Assembly (NCBI GenBank): GCA_947576945.1
Contig: CANPTH010000045.1
Span: 1-34,860, forward strand
Direction of reading: 5' to 3'
Origin: an uncultured Lachnospiraceae bacterium
GTDB lineage: Bacteria > Bacillota > Clostridia > Lachnospirales > Lachnospiraceae
DNA length: 34,860 nucleotides
Positions within the stretch are counted from its first letter, which is position 1; every line of letters begins with the position of its first letter. This document shows positions 26,951 through 33,781 of the stretch, piece by piece. The translations under genes and the position numbers were made by a program. The notes under the pieces were generated by a model, which ran no database searches, had not been told where the DNA came from, and worked only from the letters and a program-made list of their open reading frames with translations.

Positions 26951-26978
26951 TTTGTCGGACAGCTTATTCTATTATAAT
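26951..26978 (+). promoter_or_regulatory. Promoter of the leader-controlled ABC transporter
   Basis: A perfect TATAAT at 26973-26978, with TTTGTC (26951-26956) at 16 bases as the best -35. It predicts a transcript starting near 26985, about 14 bases before the first leader ORF, and gives a 5' leader of about 230 bases before the transporter gene. Confidence 0.55.
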
Positions 26979-26998
26979 TATGAAAGAGGGGCAGTATC

Positions 26999-27025
26999 AT
27001 GGTAAAACTTCGCACTTCCTACTAA
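26999..27025 (+). CDS. Leader ORF 1, eight codons (MVKLRTSY)
   Basis: ATG GTA AAA CTT CGC ACT TCC TAC TAA behind AGAGGGG at the usual distance. Its last three sense codons lie in segment 1 of the attenuator, and its stop codon is at the apex of hairpin 1:2. This is what a ribosome-stalling control peptide would look like. No homologue is known to me. Confidence 0.45.
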   Translation: MVKLRTSY

Positions 27026-27079
27026 ACAGTAGGAGGAAAATACATTCAATCCTTCTACTGCATTCGAGCTTTAGGAGGA
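27015..27079 (+). promoter_or_regulatory. Four-segment attenuator-like RNA structure
   Basis: Four complementary segments: 1 = CTTCCTACT (27015-27023), 2 = AGTAGGAGG (27028-27036), 3 = TCCTTCTACT (27050-27059), 4 = TAGGAGGA (27072-27079). Segment 1 pairs with 2 (nine pairs, one G-U, loop AAAC). Segment 2 pairs with 3 over nine bases with one G-U. Segment 3 pairs with 4 over eight bases with one G-U. Segment 4 is the ribosome binding site of leader ORF 2. A ribosome stalled on leader ORF 1 would cover segment 1, allow 2:3 and expose segment 4: the logic of ermC-type translational attenuation. Pairings were read by eye, not computed. Confidence 0.6.
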
Positions 27080-27082
27080 AAG

Positions 27083-27177
27083 GTTGAAAAATCACACTGA
27101 TGTGCTGATTTTTCAACTGCGAGTTTGTGCCGGAGCCACAAACTCGAAATTGCAGAGCCAAATTTGAAATTTGGCTC
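27083..27177 (+). repeat. Three consecutive strong hairpins in the leader
   Basis: Hairpin A: GTTGAAAAATCA (27083-27094) with TGATTTTTCAAC (27106-27117), extended by CAC/GTG around TGAT with one bulged C. Hairpin B: CGAGTTTGTG (27120-27129) with CACAAACTCG (27137-27146), loop of seven. Hairpin C: GAGCCAAATTT (27155-27165) with AAATTTGGCTC (27167-27177), a 23-base palindrome centred on G27166. None is followed by a U-tract, so they are not terminators. The block may also be a dispersed repeat; other genomic copies would show that. Confidence 0.65.
27084..27167 (+). CDS. Leader ORF 2, 27 codons, TTG start
   Basis: TTG 27084 has AGGAGG (27073-27078) five bases ahead. The 27-residue frame begins MKNHTDVLIFQL and ends at TGA 27165-27167. 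It runs through the two strong hairpins that follow, and its stop codon lies exactly at the apex of the third. A translating ribosome would therefore melt these structures in turn. Whether the peptide itself matters is unknown. Confidence 0.45.
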   Translation: MKNHTDVLIFQLRVCAGATNSKLQSQI

Positions 27178-27181
27178 GCAG

Positions 27182-27212
27182 CCTCCGCAAAAAAACTGCT
27201 TCGGCATGGAGG
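27182..27212 (+). promoter_or_regulatory. Hairpin masking the transporter's ribosome binding site
   Basis: CCTCC (27182-27186) can pair with GGAGG (27208-27212), the ribosome binding site of the transporter, and the interior TGC-TTCG-GCA forms a UUCG-capped stem. Upstream, GGCT (27173-27176, in the 3' arm of hairpin C) can instead pair with AGCC (27180-27183), which would free GGAGG when hairpin C is opened by a ribosome ending leader ORF 2. Confidence 0.5.
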
Positions 27213-27217
27213 TAAAT

Positions 27218-28810
27218 ATGAAGAAATATCAAAAGAAAAACCGCACCTGTTTTTGGGGCGCTCTTGTTTGTGCATTCATCAGCACTATTTTCGCAGTTGC
27301 TTTGCAGTTCTTTAAGGGCGATGTTCTTGATTTTGCAGTCGCCGGAGAAATAGAACATACAATTCGATACGCAGTTCTGCTTATTATATTTATATTATGT
27401 GAAATTCTTTTCTATTTCTGCTACAAGCAGTTTCATGCAAGATTCGTTGTAGGATGCACAAAACTTTTAAAACGTGATATCTTTGAAAGCATAACAAAAA
27501 GAGATTTTGTACAATACAAGGAGCATCAACAAGGAGAATACATAGCAAAATTAACAAATGATGCAGACTCAATAAAAGCACGCAGATTTCAAATGCTGCC
27601 AATGTTCTGGGAAATACTATTCAAAATTATTTTTGTAAGTATTGCATTGTTTTTATTAGACTGGCGGCTCGCATTAGTTACGATAGCTTTATTGACTACC
27701 CCATTGTATGTTCCCAGGCTGATTGAAGAGAAACTTCAAAAAGCCCAAACGGAATATCTTGATTCTGTGAAGAATAATTTAGCCAGGGTAAACGATTGGT
27801 TGAGGGGATTTGAGATTATCAGGAATTTTTCAATTGAAGAGAAAATTCTTTCTGAATTTGATGAGTCCAATAACCAATCAATGAATAAACTATTGAAAGA
27901 TACGACGCTCGGTTCAGTCTCTCAATTGATTACGACCTTGATCTCCTATCTATCATATTTTGTGGTTCTTGTGTGCGCTACCTGGCTTGTACTCAGAAGA
28001 AATTTTACGGCTGGTAGTTTCTTTGTTGCAATTGGTATGATAGACCAGCTTTCTTATCCGCTGATTTCCCTTGCTGAGGTAGTTAGACAGCTCATCGCAG
28101 TAAGGCCTGCCTGTAACTCAATTGAATTTTTTTTAGCGGAAGGAGTAAATACAAAAAGAGGGAGATCTTTATGTGCAGTCAGCTCCGAAATTGAATACAA
28201 ACATGTCACATTTTCTTACTCTGATGACCAGCCAGTACTGAATGACTTTAATTTCACGGCGAAAAGCGGAAAACGTTATTTGATTAAAGGTCCAAGTGGA
28301 TGCGGTAAAACAACAGTAGTCAATTTATTACTCCGATACTATAATGTAGAGGATGGCAGCCTTGAAATTGATGGCGTACCAATTTCTGAGTATGGCAGCA
28401 CATATGGCTGTATTACTATTGTCCGGCAGGAAGCCGTATTGTTTCATGATTCACTTAGAAACAATCTTACAATGTATCGGGAAATATCGGATGATAAACT
28501 GATTCACATACTAAAAGATCTTGGTCTGGATAAATTTGCGGATCCTGATTCGCTGGATGAGCTTATTACAGAAGATGGAGCAAACGTTTCGGGCGGTGAA
28601 AAAAAGAGAATCTGTTTAGCGCGCGCATTATTGAGAGATACAGATGTCCTGATACTTGATGAGCCTCTGGCAAATCTTGACGATGCTACTGCTGCCAGGA
28701 TAGAAGACATTCTTCTTTCAATCAAGGGCAAACTGTTGATAGTCGTTTCTCATCAATTTACAGATGCTAAATTGTCCGCATTTGATGATGTTCTGACAAT
28801 TCAGAAATAA
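27218..28810 (+). CDS. ABC transporter, fused membrane and ATPase domains (exporter half-transporter)
   Basis: 530 residues: a type IV exporter half with a membrane domain (about 1-310, six helices, containing DFVQYKEHQQGEYIAKLTND, the usual coupling-helix region) and an ATPase domain (about 330-530) with Walker A GPSGCGKTT near residue 357, a Q-loop in TIVRQEAVLF, signature VSGGEKKR near 457, Walker B LILDEPLANLD and H-loop VSHQ. It would work as a homodimer or with a partner encoded elsewhere, exporting a peptide, lipid or drug. ATG 27218 is set by GGAGG at 27208-27212. The gene is much richer in AT than the Wadjet genes before it, indicating a separate origin. Confidence 0.9.
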   Translation: MKKYQKKNRTCFWGALVCAFISTIFAVALQFFKGDVLDFAVAGEIEHTIRYAVLLIIFILCEILFYFCYKQFHARFVVGCTKLLKRDIFESITKRDFVQYKEHQQGEYIAKLTNDADSIKARRFQMLPMFWEILFKIIFVSIALFLLDWRLALVTIALLTTPLYVPRLIEEKLQKAQTEYLDSVKNNLARVNDWLRGFEIIRNFSIEEKILSEFDESNNQSMNKLLKDTTLGSVSQLITTLISYLSYFVVLVCATWLVLRRNFTAGSFFVAIGMIDQLSYPLISLAEVVRQLIAVRPACNSIEFFLAEGVNTKRGRSLCAVSSEIEYKHVTFSYSDDQPVLNDFNFTAKSGKRYLIKGPSGCGKTTVVNLLLRYYNVEDGSLEIDGVPISEYGSTYGCITIVRQEAVLFHDSLRNNLTMYREISDDKLIHILKDLGLDKFADPDSLDELITEDGANVSGGEKKRICLARALLRDTDVLILDEPLANLDDATAARIEDILLSIKGKLLIVVSHQFTDAKLSAFDDVLTIQK

Positions 28811-28931
28811 TATTATGCTTTTTTTCATCCTGCATGGCTTTGAGCGTGTTACGCGCCGCTTCGTAGATCACAGGTTCTGCCTGATGTTTTTCCCGGAAAG
28901 CAGTCTTGTTTTTTGCCCTGGCAGGTGCATC
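28803..28931 (-). pseudogene. Fragment of a relaxase/mobilisation nuclease
   Basis: On the minus strand this stretch reads KTAFREKHQAEPVIYEAARN and then TLKAMQDEKKHNI, with no start codon. It resembles the region after the nuclease domain of MobA/VirD2-like relaxases of Clostridia mobilisable elements (KKFxEEHxxxIxLxxAAKxxxxxL). It is a scrap at the end of the ABC transporter gene, pointing to a former mobilisable element here. The match is from memory of the family and is tentative. Confidence 0.45.
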
Positions 28932-29030
28932 AGCAACGGGCTTGAGCCGCTGATGTTTTCTGGATTATCGGGCACTGGCAAAAGAACACGGATTTATCAG
29001 CAGCATTTAGTTAATATATGTGTAGAGAGT

Positions 29031-29056
29031 GGGCGGTCTTAGGACTGCCCTTTCTT
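29031..29056 (+). terminator. Rho-independent terminator
   Basis: GGGCGGTC (29031-29038) pairs with GACTGCCC (29043-29050), one G-U pair, loop TTAG, followed by TTTCTT. It ends transcription before the MarR promoter. Confidence 0.65.
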
Positions 29057-29068
29057 ATAATTGTTACC

Positions 29069-29097
29069 TTGACAGAATAAGTTCTATATAGTACTAT
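29069..29097 (+). promoter_or_regulatory. Promoter of the MarR operon with palindrome over the -10 box
   Basis: TTGACA (29069-29074), 17-base spacer, TACTAT (29092-29097). ATAGTACTAT (29088-29097) is a perfect ten-base palindrome over the -10 box and may be the MarR self-operator. Confidence 0.7.
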
Positions 29098-29107
29098 TAA
29101 GACTATG

Positions 29108-29180
29108 AAAAGGAGACGTCCTTTTTGTTGCTGTACAGCAAAACTGCCGCTTCTATCCTTGCGAAGCGGTGGAGCAAGGA
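29108..29180 (+). promoter_or_regulatory. Structured leader of the MarR gene
   Basis: AAAAGGA/TCCTTTT (29108-29125, loop GACG) comes first, then the palindrome TTGCTGTACAGCAA. Next are two overlapping options, CCGCTT (29147-29152) with AAGCGG (29164-29169), and TCCTTGC (29156-29162) with GCAAGGA (29174-29180). The last covers the AAGGA ribosome binding site of GTG 29186. The two options exclude each other or form a pseudoknot, so translation could be switchable. Confidence 0.4.
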
Positions 29181-29185
29181 AAGGT

Positions 29186-29674
29186 GTGATAAAACTGGAA
29201 ACACGAACAGGTTTTTTGATTTCTCATATTAAACAGGTTCAAGGGAGAGTTTTTGATCGGCTTTTGCAGACATGTGGTGTAGATGAATTTAATGGACCAC
29301 AAGGGCATATTCTTTATGTGTTATGGAAAAGCGAAGGCATTCCTATTGTGGAACTTGCCCAAAAGACGGGATTGGCAAAAAATACACTTACTGCAATGCT
29401 TTGCAGAATGGAAGAAAATGGCTTAATCTGTCGGGAAATTTCAGCTTCTGACCGGCGCCAAAGCATCATTAGCCTGACGCCCAAAGCCCGTGCATTGGAG
29501 AAACGTTACGATCAAGTCTCTCAGCAAATGAATGGCTTGTTTTTTAAGGATTTTGAAAAGGTAGAAATCAAGGAATTAGAACAGTATCTTGACCGTATTG
29601 TTTCCAACTTGGAGCAAGCGGAACAAGCATTAAAAAAAGGAAAGGATGTACATGATGGCAAAGGTAAAAACTAA
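29186..29674 (+). CDS. MarR-family transcriptional regulator
   Basis: 162 residues with the winged helix-turn-helix of MarR proteins (IPIVELAQKTGLAKNTLTAMLCRMEENGLICREISASDRRQ; the DRR in the wing is diagnostic) between dimerisation helices. GTG 29186 is preferred over ATG 29105: the latter lies almost at the predicted transcription start and its extra 27 residues (MKRRRPFCCC...) look like translated leader. The gene overlaps the flavin-reductase-like gene by 23 bases. It probably represses its own operon and responds to an aromatic or redox-active compound. Confidence 0.87.
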   Translation: MIKLETRTGFLISHIKQVQGRVFDRLLQTCGVDEFNGPQGHILYVLWKSEGIPIVELAQKTGLAKNTLTAMLCRMEENGLICREISASDRRQSIISLTPKARALEKRYDQVSQQMNGLFFKDFEKVEIKELEQYLDRIVSNLEQAEQALKKGKDVHDGKGKN

Positions 29675-30251
29675 GATTGGTAATGATTACTGTCCGCAAG
29701 CGTTATTTCTTTATGGCACAAAACAGGAAGATGGGCAGCCCCATTTTGGTCTTTTCTGTTGGTTTGGATATTATCATTCTTCAGAGGGACTCGGGGTAAT
29801 GGCTTGTATAGGTGAGGAAAAACAGACCAAGGATTTGATACGCAAAAATGGTGTATTTTCAGCGAACCTCGTATCTGAACAGCTGCTGCCTTTGGCAGAT
29901 TATTATGGTTGTACCTGTGGCAGAACCACACCTGACAAGATGAAGCGCCTGCCTACTGTAGAGTGGGGACAAGTGTTAGATGTGCCAACCATTGCAGAAA
30001 GCCCTGTCAGTTTTGAACTGGAAGTGAAAAAAACAATCCCTATGGGAGATGGATCAGATATTTTTCTCTGTTTAATCCGTAATGTAACCCAGGATGAACA
30101 ACTGCTGGATACAACGATTCCCTTTACAGAAAGATTGATGCAGGCTGCTCCGGTATTAGCCCCGGGCGACGAAACCTATTCTTCCATTGATGGAAGATAT
30201 CTCGGAAAATGGGGAGAACCTATGAAAAATATGGTTAATACCAAAGAATAA
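29652..30251 (+). CDS. Flavin reductase-like (FMN-binding split barrel) protein
   Basis: 199 residues, flavin reductase/'flavoredoxin'-type split barrel: GLFCWFGYYHSSEGLGVMACIGEEKQTKDLIRKNGVFSANLVSE is the FMN-binding half, and ESPVSFELEVKKTIPMGDGSDIFLCLIRNV the second strand set. Such proteins bind FMN and reduce flavin or other small substrates with NAD(P)H. ATG 29652 has AAGGAAAGG at the right distance (ATG 29655 and 29646 are alternatives). Co-transcribed with the MarR gene, it is the likely effector of that operon, perhaps for detoxifying redox compounds. Confidence 0.85.
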   Translation: MMAKVKTKIGNDYCPQALFLYGTKQEDGQPHFGLFCWFGYYHSSEGLGVMACIGEEKQTKDLIRKNGVFSANLVSEQLLPLADYYGCTCGRTTPDKMKRLPTVEWGQVLDVPTIAESPVSFELEVKKTIPMGDGSDIFLCLIRNVTQDEQLLDTTIPFTERLMQAAPVLAPGDETYSSIDGRYLGKWGEPMKNMVNTKE

Positions 30252-30255
30252 TTGG

Positions 30256-30375
30256 ACAAAGCCGGTTGATGGAACCATTCTTGGGCTTATTGTGACGATT
30301 TTGGTTATGGCTCCAATCATGCAATTCCTGTTTGCAGGGGACTTTGTAGAATTTGTGTGGGTGGAGCATGTATGA
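30256..30375 (+). pseudogene. Remnant of a small membrane protein
   Basis: With no start codon, the frame from 30256 reads KPVDGTILGLIVTILVMAPI and then MQFLFAGDFVEFVWVEHV to TGA 30373-30375. It is a hydrophobic helix with a short tail, clearly the end of a protein. I do not recognise the family. It sits between two enzyme genes of the MarR region, so a gene was deleted there. Confidence 0.4.
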
Positions 30376-30427
30376 GAGAAGTGGTCTGCACACCAGGATA
30401 ATATGAATATGATGGGGGAAAATAAGA

Positions 30428-30760
30428 GTGGCAATTACAATAAATATTTATTATAGCGGCAGAAACGGTAATGCAAAAAAATTTGCAGAGGAAATGATTT
30501 CCAGCGGGGTAGTGGATGATATTCGTGCAGAAGATGGAAATATCAGGTATGAGTATTTTTTTCCAATGGCAGATAAAGAAACGGTTCTTTTAATTGACAG
30601 CTGGAAGAATCAGCATTCGATAGATGTTCACCACGCTTCCCCCATGATGGCAAAAATTACTGAACTGCGTGAGAAATATGACCTGCATATGAAAGTAGAG
30701 CGTTATAGATCTGACGAGGATGGAATGCCTGTAGCTGATCAGGCATTTATAAAACAGTAA
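30428..30760 (+). CDS. Antibiotic biosynthesis monooxygenase (ABM)-domain protein
   Basis: 110 residues forming a dimeric ferredoxin-like ABM fold: INIYYSGRNGNAKKFAEEMISSGVVDDIRAEDGNIRYEYFFP, then VLLIDSWKNQHSIDVHHASPMMAKITELREKYDLHMKVERY, where the WKNQxxIDxHHxSP segment is the family hallmark. Relatives act as quinol monooxygenases (YgiN) or in heme breakdown. The start is GTG 30428 behind GGGGGAAAA. It lies after the MarR/flavin-protein pair and could share its redox-related role; direct co-transcription is broken only by the remnant before it. Confidence 0.83.
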   Translation: MAITINIYYSGRNGNAKKFAEEMISSGVVDDIRAEDGNIRYEYFFPMADKETVLLIDSWKNQHSIDVHHASPMMAKITELREKYDLHMKVERYRSDEDGMPVADQAFIKQ

Positions 30761-30962
30761 ACTTATGGGCTGTGGTTTATATGAAGTGAGTACAGGATGA
30801 AGGGACGGTTTAAAGTCCAAAGAGAGGGTGTTACATGTCGTTGACACGATGTTAATTTTCATGGAACCGTGAAATGTCTGCGAAAATTGACAAATTGACA
30901 ATTTGAATTGCTTGAACCGGAATCAGTTTTATTGTAGGCTGAAAAAAAGGAGGCAATGCAAA

Positions 30963-31388
30963 ATGAAATTCAACGAAAAACTACTGAAATTAAGAAAAGA
31001 AAAAGGGCTTTCTCAGGAAGAACTGGGAATGGAAATGCAGGTATCGCGGCAGACCATATCAAAATGGGAGGCAGGACAGTCATACCCGGATTTCACCAGA
31101 CTGGTTATGCTCAGTGATTTCTTTGATATGACGCTGGATGAACTTGTGAAGGACATTGATGTGCAGGAGGTGAGAGAGAACTCCCTCACAAATGAGAAAA
31201 TAGATTCCATATACCGGGTTTCCCAGGAAGTGGATTCGATTTTTCAAAATAAAAGGATGAAAGATTTTATAAAAGGAATCAAGTGGTTTATAGCGGGCAG
31301 CTGTATTTTTGTATGTCTGGTCATGATAATTTCGCTTATACTGCATTTCGTCTATCCGGAAGCCGGTACATTCTGGCGTACCTACTAA
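30963..31388 (+). CDS. XRE-family regulator with C-terminal membrane helix
   Basis: 141 residues: a Cro/C1 helix-turn-helix at 1-65 (KLRKEKGLSQEELGMEMQVSRQTISKWEAGQSYPD), a short linker, and one hydrophobic helix near residues 112-132 (WFIAGSCIFVCLVMIISLIL). Membrane-tethered XRE proteins of this kind are common in Clostridia and usually regulate a nearby transporter. ATG 30963 has AAGGAGG upstream; the longer in-frame extension from 30903 is not needed. The upstream region has overlapping AATTGAC repeats (30886-30899) that may hold its -35 box. Confidence 0.85.
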   Translation: MKFNEKLLKLRKEKGLSQEELGMEMQVSRQTISKWEAGQSYPDFTRLVMLSDFFDMTLDELVKDIDVQEVRENSLTNEKIDSIYRVSQEVDSIFQNKRMKDFIKGIKWFIAGSCIFVCLVMIISLILHFVYPEAGTFWRTY

Positions 31389-31405
31389 CCTGAGACGGAT
31401 TTTTG

Positions 31406-31439
31406 ATATCCCATGTGCTGATCGCAGTGCATGGGGTAT
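31406..31439 (+). terminator. Hairpin after the XRE gene
   Basis: ATATCCCATG (31406-31415) pairs with CATGGGGTAT (31430-31439), one G-U pair, loop of 14. The downstream T-tract is poor (TTTG), so this is a weak terminator at best. Confidence 0.35.
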
Positions 31440-31744
31440 TTGCATCTAATTATCGGAGTTCCCTTTACTTATGAGGCAGACAGCACAAATACAAGCATAT
31501 CCAATGACAGCGATGATCGACGCTTCTGCTCCAGATCCCGCTTCGGTTAATAAGACATTCGTGGGCGGAATTATGATTGAAAAGACAGAACCCTGCCAGT
31601 AGCAACGTAGCATTACGCACGTGAATCATAATCAAAGTCTATCGCATAGCAGGTATAATTGCACGTATTATATAGGGTTTATTTCAAAATACAGTCGGAA
31701 TGAAAAGCCCGCTGACGGAAGATACAGGAAACGGGGTGAACACA
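31440..31744. other. Intergenic region with no recognisable gene
   Basis: About 300 bases between the XRE hairpin and the response regulator. There are short open stretches (for example NKTFVGGIMIEKTEPCQ ending at a TAG near 31600) that could be the stump of a lost gene, and a TATAAT at 31654-31659 without a good -35. Nothing firmer can be claimed. Confidence 0.3.
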
Positions 31745-32467
31745 TTGGTACGGATAGCGATATGTGACGACGATATGGAAGCTGTCAAATCGCATGGGGA
31801 TATTGTGAAAGACTGTCTGCGCTCTTGCGGAACAGGTTATGAGATTGCAACTTATACACAAAGCAGCAATCTTCTTTCAGATATTACAGACGACCATTTT
31901 TTCTATGATTTGATTTTGCTTGATATAGAAATGCCCGGAATGACAGGCATGGAATTATCTGAAAAGATCAAACCTCATTTACCAAATGTAAAGATTATTT
32001 TTATCACGTCGCATATCGAATATGCGATTGACGCTTTTGAGCTTTCTATTTTTCGTTATGTGCCAAAAAGCGACCTGAGTAATCGTCTGGTGTCCGCTGT
32101 GGTAGACGCTGCAAAACTGATTGAGTTAGAGGTTGGCAGGGAGTATATCATACAAGCTGCCGGGCGCATGGAAAAAATACCGTACAAAGACATTTTCTAT
32201 ATCCAGCGTGACGGTGGAAAAAATTCTATGATATGTTCGCGTTTGGGAATATCGAAAGTTAGAAAAAGTTTGCAGCAGATTTTTGATGAACTGCAAGCAC
32301 AGGAATTTATTTTCATTGACCGGGGTTATATCGTGAATATCATACAGATTATGAAAATCAGTGACAGCATGGCATATCTCAAAAATGGTGAAACGCTTCC
32401 GATCAGCCGTTCCCATTTGCAGGAAGTCAAAAAACAGATAAACAGGTTTTGGGGAGCGCATATATGA
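31745..32467 (+). CDS. LytTR-type response regulator (AgrA-like)
   Basis: 240 residues: a receiver domain (RIAICDDD with the acidic pocket, LILLDIEMPGMTGMELSEKI with the phospho-acceptor Asp, FRYVPKSDL with the conserved Lys) and a C-terminal LytTR DNA-binding domain from about residue 135 (REYIIQAAGRMEKIPYKDIFYIQRDGGKN through FIFIDRGYIVNIIQIMKIS). TTG 31745 is preferred, with GGGGTGA five bases ahead; ATG 31700 would add 15 unrelated residues. It overlaps the kinase gene by four bases, forming a two-component pair. Confidence 0.88.
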   Translation: MVRIAICDDDMEAVKSHGDIVKDCLRSCGTGYEIATYTQSSNLLSDITDDHFFYDLILLDIEMPGMTGMELSEKIKPHLPNVKIIFITSHIEYAIDAFELSIFRYVPKSDLSNRLVSAVVDAAKLIELEVGREYIIQAAGRMEKIPYKDIFYIQRDGGKNSMICSRLGISKVRKSLQQIFDELQAQEFIFIDRGYIVNIIQIMKISDSMAYLKNGETLPISRSHLQEVKKQINRFWGAHI

Positions 32468-33754
32468 TGACCTGGTATCAGATACTTTCATTCTTTTTTA
32501 CAAATGGATTGCGGATATTTTTCGGGCTGTATCTTGTTATAACATTGCAGCAATCAGCTGGAAACAGGATAAAAGCAAGTGTCATTTCTGTGTGTGCGGC
32601 AGCCTTTATTACTGCGCTGTCCTGTTTCCCCATTCAACAATTTTATCTGACGGGTATAGAAATGATTTTTGTAATACTGATTGCATATTATCTATATGCG
32701 GCGCAGCCCAGGATGAGCCTGTTTCTCATTTTCTTTTTATGAAGCAGCGGTTGCTTTGTGGGAATTTATTCTATCGGCTGGGCTGGGGGTTATCTTTCAA
32801 TCAGACCGTTTTCTTGATATGCGGTCAAATGGATATATAGCGGCAGTTTGGATTGTCCGGCTTTTTATGCTGGGAATTGCCTTTCTTACTGTGAAATCGC
32901 ATAAAAGAAATGAAAATCTATCACCACGGGTAATAGCCGGAGTTGCAATAGCCGGTTTGCTGGGAGCCGTTCTTTTATCCGGGCAGAATACCATACCCAT
33001 AAGTGACGATAGGCTGACAACTTGGATTATCTTTTCTATGCTAATCCTTGTAGCAATTTTGTTTTTCAACCTTAACCGCCAATATGAAATGGAAAAAAAG
33101 ATTATGCTGCTTGAAAAAGAAAAAAATGCGTTATTGGAGCATGACTATCAGACCCTTAAAAATGTTTATGCCGCTAACGCAAAATTGTTCCATGACTTCC
33201 AAAATCATATTGATGCAGTGTATCACTATCTGTTAAAAAACCATACAACGGAAGCCGCCCGCTACATTGAAAATCTGCGATCTCCAATACAGGAAATCAC
33301 ACAGACAGCATGGGTAGGCGACGAAGCCGTAGACTATCTGATCAACAGCAAGATTGCCCTTGCTGCTTCCCAAAATATACAGGCAGGTACAAACATTGAA
33401 TTTCCACGCCGCACCAATATACAAAGTGTTGATTTGGTTGCGATTTTAGGTAATCTTTTGGATAATGCCCTTGAAGCGATAAAAAATGAGGAAGATAGAT
33501 TTCGCTTTGTCAATTTAACAATCCGCCGCATAAATGATATGCTGGTTATCAAGGTGGAAAACGGGTGCAGTGCTGCACCTACCGAAATGAACGGAAGTTT
33601 GCAGACTTCCAAAGCAGATAAAACTTTGCACGGCTGGGGACTTCAAAGCGTCCGTGCCGCCGCTGAACGCTATGACGGGACAGTCGAAACAGAATACAGC
33701 AATCAGATATTCCGCGCTGTTGTAACCTTATCTTTTGAAGCAGTAAAGGCATAA
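32464..33754 (+). pseudogene. AgrC-like sensor histidine kinase, frameshifted
   Basis: The gene starts at ATG 32464 as a multi-helix membrane sensor (MMTWYQILSFFFTNG...). At a five-T run (32734-32738) the frame breaks and stops at 32742; removing one T restores FLIFFYEAAVALWEFILSAG and continuity with the frame that ends at 33754. The second part has the dimerisation/phospho-acceptor box LFHDFQNHIDAVYHYL and a GHKL ATPase domain (ILGNLLDNALEAI, GWGLQSV). So it is a peptide-sensing-type kinase paired with the LytTR regulator, and either inactivated or split by a sequencing error. The C-terminal part alone might be translated from ATG 32756 as a soluble fragment. Confidence 0.8.
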
Positions 33755-33781
33755 TCAATCTATCGGGAAAGCAGATCGTCC

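Noticed and set aside
26860..27087. 75-codon open frame across the leader region
   Set aside because: Its first usable ATG (26980) is just two bases after the -10 box, so it would not be on the transcript from that promoter; the shorter leader ORFs have better signals.
27015..27146. Leader repeats as a CRISPR array
   Set aside because: The repeats are inverted hairpins of different sequence, not direct repeats with spacers.
27120..27177. Leader hairpins as intrinsic terminators
   Set aside because: Neither hairpin is followed by a T-tract, and the open frame of leader ORF 2 runs through them.
29105..29185. ATG 29105 as start of the MarR protein
   Set aside because: It lies almost on the predicted transcription start, has no ribosome binding site, and adds residues unlike MarR N-termini; GTG 29186 is better supported.
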